Origin: an uncultured Lachnospiraceae bacterium | Lineage (GTDB): Bacteria > Bacillota > Clostridia > Lachnospirales > Lachnospiraceae | DNA: 64,000 nt | Direction: 5' to 3' | NCBI GenBank assembly: GCA_902493385.1 | Contig: CABUPO010000003.1 | Location: forward strand, 62,001 to 126,000 | Part shown: piece after piece, positions 60,173-64,000 of the stretch | Position numbering within the stretch: position 1 is the stretch's first letter | How the letters are laid out: every line of letters begins with the position of its first letter | Program-made: the position numbers and the translations under genes | Notes under the pieces: model-generated | What the model was told of the DNA's origin: nothing | Databases searched by the model: none | The model's input: the letters and a program-made list of their open reading frames with translations, nothing else

Positions 60173-61261
60173 ATGTATTATAAATTACCTACTGTTCTGT
60201 ATTGCGAAAAGGACTGTATAAGCCGCCATTCTTCAGATATATCCCTTTATGGACAATACGCATATATCATAACCGGCAGACATTCTTCAAAAACGAACGC
60301 ATCTCTTTCCGATACTATAAACGCACTGAAAGCACACGGCATAAGGTATCAGATATACGACGGCGTCAACGAGAATCCGTCAATAGAAAATATTATGGAA
60401 GCCGTAGCTTTTTCAGATAAAAAATGCGACTTTGTTATAGGTATCGGAGGCGGTTCTGCTCTTGACGCATCAAAAGCTATAGCAATGCTTCTTGCCAATC
60501 CCGGAAAAAATGAAAGCTGCCTTTATGACAGCAGCGAAAAGCTGTCTCATCTGCCAATTATCACAATACCGACTACATGCGGAACAGGTTCAGAGATAAC
60601 TCCTTATTCAATACTTACGATACATAAGGAAAGGACCAAAAGGAGTCTTCCGCACAAAATATATCCGGCGCTTGCACTTATTGACCCTGCGTATCTCAAC
60701 AGCGCATCAGATGCACTTATAAGAAATACTGCGGTTGATGCTCTCGGACATCTTATTGAAAGCTTTATTAACACCAGCGCAACACCCATAAGCCGTATGT
60801 TCTGCATACAGGGGCTTAACGGCTGGCAGAATATATTCCGTATACTGACAGAGAAAAAAAGAGATTATGAATCATACGAAAAACTTATGATGACGTCCGC
60901 CTTTGCAGGAATGGCAATATCTCACACCGGCACCTGCCTTCCGCACAAAATGAGCTACAGCATAACCTATGAACATAATGTTGCTCACGGAAAAGCTGTC
61001 GGAACATTCTTAGGAGCATTTGTTGACAACGCGGAGCACAATATGCGCGATGAAGTTCTTTCATTATGCGGATTTGGCGACGGCCATACGCTTCATAAAG
61101 CTGTTACAGAGCTGTGCGGTACAATCTCTCTTACTCATGAGGAAATTAACACAGGCATAACTGACATGCTTTCAAATACGCAGAAGCTTAAAAGCTGCCC
61201 GTATACCGTTAATGAACATATGCTTAGGGATATGTATACAAGAAGCGTTATTACTGTATAA
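60173..61261 (+). CDS. Iron-containing alcohol dehydrogenase family protein
   Basis: 362 residues of the group III metal-dependent dehydrogenases. NAD motif VIGIGGGSALDASKAIA, then TIPTTCGTGSEITPYSI. Metal ligands are the aspartate and first histidine of TAVDALGHLIESF, the histidine in CLPHKMSY, and that in EHNVAHGKAVG. Substrate cannot be told; butanol, glycerol and lactaldehyde enzymes share these motifs. ATG 60173 after AAAGGAAG. It is divergent from the TraX gene, and its 3' end overlaps the convergent RNase G gene by 11 bases. Confidence 0.92.
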   Translation: MYYKLPTVLYCEKDCISRHSSDISLYGQYAYIITGRHSSKTNASLSDTINALKAHGIRYQIYDGVNENPSIENIMEAVAFSDKKCDFVIGIGGGSALDASKAIAMLLANPGKNESCLYDSSEKLSHLPIITIPTTCGTGSEITPYSILTIHKERTKRSLPHKIYPALALIDPAYLNSASDALIRNTAVDALGHLIESFINTSATPISRMFCIQGLNGWQNIFRILTEKKRDYESYEKLMMTSAFAGMAISHTGTCLPHKMSYSITYEHNVAHGKAVGTFLGAFVDNAEHNMRDEVLSLCGFGDGHTLHKAVTELCGTISLTHEEINTGITDMLSNTQKLKSCPYTVNEHMLRDMYTRSVITV

Positions 61262-62462
61262 CCTGTATTTCGTCATTTTTGATTATAAGCCGCTCGTAAA
61301 GCGGCTTTCTTTGTTTCATTCTTGTCATTTCAACAAGTCCAAGAGCCGTTATATCAAGCACATTTGTATTAACCTTATCTTTTCTGGCAAGCTCGCGAAG
61401 CTCCTCTAAAAGAGCTTCGTTATGCTCCCTGTCCTTCATATCAATAAAATCTATTATAATAATTCCCGAAAGATTTCTAAGCCTCAGCTGACGCATTATT
61501 TCTTTTGCTGCTTCGATATTTATATTAAAAAATGTTTCTTCGGAATCATTCCTTTTAGTTACTGCCTTTCCGGAATTAACGTCAATAACAACGCACGCCT
61601 CCGTAACATCTATTACAAGATATGCCCCGCAGTCAAGCCATACCTTTCTCATAAGGGCTTTCTTTAATTTGAAAGACAGACCGAAAAGTGCGTCAAGCGG
61701 ATAACTCTTATCATCATAAAAAGATATGATATCCAAACATTCAGGTTCTGTATTTCTGACATACTCGTTAATTTCATCATATACATGTGGAATATCAGTA
61801 ACAATACGCGTAAGCTGGCCCAAATAACTGTCTTTTACAGCATCAATATACTCAGGCGTCGCCGCATACAGTCTGGTATACACATTACTGCCCACCGCCT
61901 TTTTTAATATCCCTGCATAAAGCTTCTCAAGATATTTTTTCTCTGCCAAAATCCTCTCATCAGGCGCATATGCCGCATTAGTTCGGACTATAAAGCCATG
62001 TTCTTCACCCACATCCGAAAAGAGCTCCTTAAGCTCTTTTCTTCTTTTTATATCTGTTATTTTTTTAGAAATATTTACTCCATTCTTTTTAGTAAGAACA
62101 AGATATCTTCCCGGCAGAGAAATCGAAGACGTCACAGCCTGATTTTTGGTTTTCATGCTGTCCTTTGTTATCTGCACAATTATATCCTGTTCTCTTTTCA
62201 ATACCTTTTCACAGCCTATATCTCCACCCTTAATAACAAACGGAGCCTCATACGGCCTGCACTGCAAAAAGCACAGATTGGTATTTCCTATATCGACAAA
62301 TGAAGCGTTGATATTATTAACAATATTTTTTATTTTGCCGATATAGATATCGTCTATATTATATTCTGTCCTATTATTACATACCAAAACGTCTGACAGC
62401 ACATTGCCGCAAAACCATGCGCACACAACATGCTCTGCAATTTTTGTAATAACAAGTTCCAT
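61251..62462 (-). CDS. rng: Ribonuclease E/G family protein
   Basis: 403-residue endoribonuclease of RNase G type. The split S1-like domain YNIDDIYIGKIKNIVNNINASFVDIG is at about residues 34-60, and the DNase-I-like domain has catalytic aspartates in CVVIDVNSGK and GIIIIDFIDM. It ends soon after TALGLVEMTRMKQRKPLYE. ATG 62462 has GGAGG five bases upstream; the ATG at 62474 is inside that site. In many clostridia rplU-rpmA follow this gene; here a convergent dehydrogenase does. Confidence 0.92.
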   Translation of the reverse strand: MELVITKIAEHVVCAWFCGNVLSDVLVCNNRTEYNIDDIYIGKIKNIVNNINASFVDIGNTNLCFLQCRPYEAPFVIKGGDIGCEKVLKREQDIIVQITKDSMKTKNQAVTSSISLPGRYLVLTKKNGVNISKKITDIKRRKELKELFSDVGEEHGFIVRTNAAYAPDERILAEKKYLEKLYAGILKKAVGSNVYTRLYAATPEYIDAVKDSYLGQLTRIVTDIPHVYDEINEYVRNTEPECLDIISFYDDKSYPLDALFGLSFKLKKALMRKVWLDCGAYLVIDVTEACVVIDVNSGKAVTKRNDSEETFFNINIEAAKEIMRQLRLRNLSGIIIIDFIDMKDREHNEALLEELRELARKDKVNTNVLDITALGLVEMTRMKQRKPLYERLIIKNDEIQVIQ

Positions 62463-62473
62463 ACCGTCCTCCA

Positions 62474-63250
62474 TTATTTAACAGACATTGAAACATATTT
62501 ATCAGAACAGGTATACATGTCCATTCTCATAATCTGATAATTCACGCATCTGATGCCATTATGCGAACAAAATGCATCGATAATCATCTCAGGCTTTATA
62601 TTCAGAGCGCTTCCTGCAGTACACATAATATAAAAACAGCCTGTATCGTCATTTATGTACTGTTTTTCATATTCATAATCAAATACGGCAAATGAAGACA
62701 ATTCTTTTGCAAATGATTCATATGCTGTATCAAAAGCCTGTATGTTTAACGCCAAATCAATGTCTTTTTTTGACTTTTTTGTCTCTTTTGTATATATAAT
62801 TTCATTATTGTCTTTTAAATAATCATATATCTGTCCCGGAATGCCAGCCTCGTTAAACTCAATACGGTAAGAAGCCGCCAAAAGAAGCGACATAGACGGT
62901 TTTGAATCATCAGGCATTATACGAAATCCCGTAACATTAATAAGACCGTTAGAATTTGCATTGATAATATCAATCCATTCGTCTTCCCGATAGCTTGCTT
63001 TTCCTGCAATACTTTTGTCAAATCCATTATAGTCAAGCGATTCCAGCGAAATATCAAGATACTCTCCTATACTTGTAAGTCCTATTCCGAGCGGAGATGC
63101 AAACGACATAATCTGATGTGGATTAAAACCTTTTGAATATGACACGTCAAGACCGCATCTTCTGAAAAGCTTCTGAAAATATCTCATCAGGTCAAGATGT
63201 CCTATATACATCATTGACCCCAATTTATTAAACCGTAATCTTGCTTTCAT
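62474..63250 (-). CDS. TIGR03936 (DUF2344) radical-SAM-linked protein
   Basis: 258 residues. The N-terminal block RLRFNKLGSMMYIGHLDLMRYFQKLFRRCGL followed by SKGFNPHQIMSFASPLGIGL is diagnostic of the family, which is encoded next to, or fused with, TIGR03960 radical SAM proteins. Function is not established; a role in RNA or ribosome modification has been proposed. The start overlaps the radical SAM stop by one base, and rng follows after 11 bases. Confidence 0.92.
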   Translation of the reverse strand: MKARLRFNKLGSMMYIGHLDLMRYFQKLFRRCGLDVSYSKGFNPHQIMSFASPLGIGLTSIGEYLDISLESLDYNGFDKSIAGKASYREDEWIDIINANSNGLINVTGFRIMPDDSKPSMSLLLAASYRIEFNEAGIPGQIYDYLKDNNEIIYTKETKKSKKDIDLALNIQAFDTAYESFAKELSSFAVFDYEYEKQYINDDTGCFYIMCTAGSALNIKPEMIIDAFCSHNGIRCVNYQIMRMDMYTCSDKYVSMSVK

Positions 63251-64000
63251 TAAAATCTGCAGCCTCCTTCAAGATAAGCTCCCGCACCGCATCCCGAACA
63301 TGCCTCTCTGCAGTTAGGGGTTACGACACCTTTTTTTGCTCTCTCGTATTCTCGTATTAAAAATGACTTGGTAACTCCGATATCTATGAAATCCCAGGGA
63401 AGAATTTCATCCGTATCTCTTTCTCTTTCTGTGTAGAACGCAGGGTCTATATTATTCTCGGCAAACGCTTCATCCCACATATCAGGCTTAAAATATTCGC
63501 TCCATGCATCAAATATGCAGCCCTTTTTATACGCGGAATATATTACTGCCGAAAGCCTCCTGTCTCCTCTTGCAAATACCCCTTCAAGTACGGAAAGCTC
63601 TGAATCATGGCAGTTGTATTTGATACTCTTTTGGTTAAGCTGCTCTCTTATTTTTCCTAAAAGGAAGTTTTTCTTGTCAGTAAATTCCTCTGCTTTATTC
63701 ATCGACGCCCATTGGAACGGAGTAAACGGCTTCGGTACAAAAAGCGATGTGCTCACTACTATGTTCACCTTTCCGCATCTTTCCTCTTTCGGAATCGTAT
63801 AGTATGCGGAAGCAATCTCATTGGCAAGCTTTGCTATCTCTTCTATATCATCAAACTCCTCCATTGGAAGTCCAAGCATAAAATACAGCTTTACTCTGTT
63901 CCAGCCTCCGTTAAACGCCTGCATAGCTCCGTCAAGTATTATTTCTTTTGTGAGACCTTTATTAATTACGTCTCTCATACGCTGCGAACCGGCCTCGGGA
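63250..64000 (-). CDS. TIGR03960 B12-binding/radical SAM protein, C-terminal part
   Basis: The gene runs off the right edge; reading continues upstream of the first ATG (63978) as PEAGSQR, a typical mid-protein radical-SAM segment, so the start is outside. Visible: VINKGLTKEIILDGAMQAF, VKLYFMLGLPMEE and KPFTPFQWASM, and a cysteine-rich end (NCREACSGCGAG). The CxxxC radical-SAM cluster motif and B12 domain must lie in the missing N-terminal part. Always paired with the TIGR03936 gene that follows. Confidence 0.9.
   Translation of the reverse strand, partial: PEAGSQRMRDVINKGLTKEIILDGAMQAFNGGWNRVKLYFMLGLPMEEFDDIEEIAKLANEIASAYYTIPKEERCGKVNIVVSTSLFVPKPFTPFQWASMNKAEEFTDKKNFLLGKIREQLNQKSIKYNCHDSELSVLEGVFARGDRRLSAVIYSAYKKGCIFDAWSEYFKPDMWDEAFAENNIDPAFYTERERDTDEILPWDFIDIGVTKSFLIREYERAKKGVVTPNCREACSGCGAGAYLEGGCRF

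Noticed and set aside
1..64000. CRISPR arrays, insertion sequences, rRNA or tRNA genes
   Set aside because: No regularly spaced repeats, transposase or recognisable structural RNA gene was seen on reading both strands. A tRNA scan was not run, so a missed tRNA cannot be fully excluded.

Overview
The window reads as core chromosome of a Gram-positive anaerobe of the class Clostridia, most likely a Lachnospiraceae-type Firmicute. This is an inference from gene content and order: radC-mreBCD-pbp2-minCDE-rodA, sepF-divIVA, yicC-remA-gmk-rpoZ, rqcH, SepF and DivIVA, two Gram-positive signal peptidases, strong AGGAGG ribosome sites, a moderately A+T-rich composition, and a TIGR03960/TIGR03936/RNase G cluster. 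No rRNA or tRNA gene, CRISPR array or transposase is seen.

Layout. 1-10.4 kb (+): cell-shape and division-site operon (radC end, mreBCD, an enlarged PBP2, minCDE, rodA, a methylglyoxal synthase, a D,D-carboxypeptidase lipoprotein). 10.5-16.9 kb: a small DUF378 protein (-), then an envelope/division run (+) of HlyD-like protein, yggS, sepF, divIVA, aroB, lspA and rluD. 16.9-18.6 kb: an orphan BlaI/MecI repressor and a Xer-type recombinase. 18.6-26.9 kb (-): secreted amidase, an SOS-type LysM cell-division suppressor, an ABC-2 exporter, two tandem signal peptidases, rpoZ, gmk, remA and yicC. 27.0-30.2 kb (+): rqcH, a PHP phosphatase, a DUF6514-like gene behind a 20-bp perfect inverted repeat, and a candidate stand-alone small RNA. 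30.2-37.9 kb: cysteine desulfurase, glycosyltransferase, membrane protein, SpoVB-like flippase, pnp and rpsO with structured leaders. 37.9-41.85 kb: an A+T-rich accessory island with two unknown exported proteins, a flavodoxin-fold reductase/TetR cassette bounded by 46-bp direct repeats, a second TetR gene, and a divergent 63-residue protein made of 11-residue repeats. 41.9-44.9 kb (-): nadA-nadB-nadC. 44.9-57.3 kb (-): a nitrogen operon gltB-gltD-glnA-like-ANTAR-carA-carB. 57.3-64 kb: scpB-scpA, a phosphoesterase, TraX-like protein, iron alcohol dehydrogenase (+), RNase G and radical-SAM genes.

The most striking point is in the nitrogen operon. The glutamine synthetase homologue keeps the fold and length but, by my alignment, has lost four of the six metal ligands and several active-site residues. 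Next to it, 28 bases away, lies an ANTAR RNA-binding regulator whose receiver domain lacks the phospho-acceptor aspartate. This suggests a degenerate glutamine synthetase acting as a sensor for an antiterminator. The gltB leader carries a stem with a hexaloop of the A1/G4 type that ANTAR proteins bind. Other strong signals are the LexA-boxed promoter of the LysM suppressor, two TetR promoters with dual operators, and the 46-bp-repeat-bounded cassette.

All product calls come from reading translated sequence and motifs by eye. No database search or folding program was run, and residue equivalences are by hand alignment from memory.
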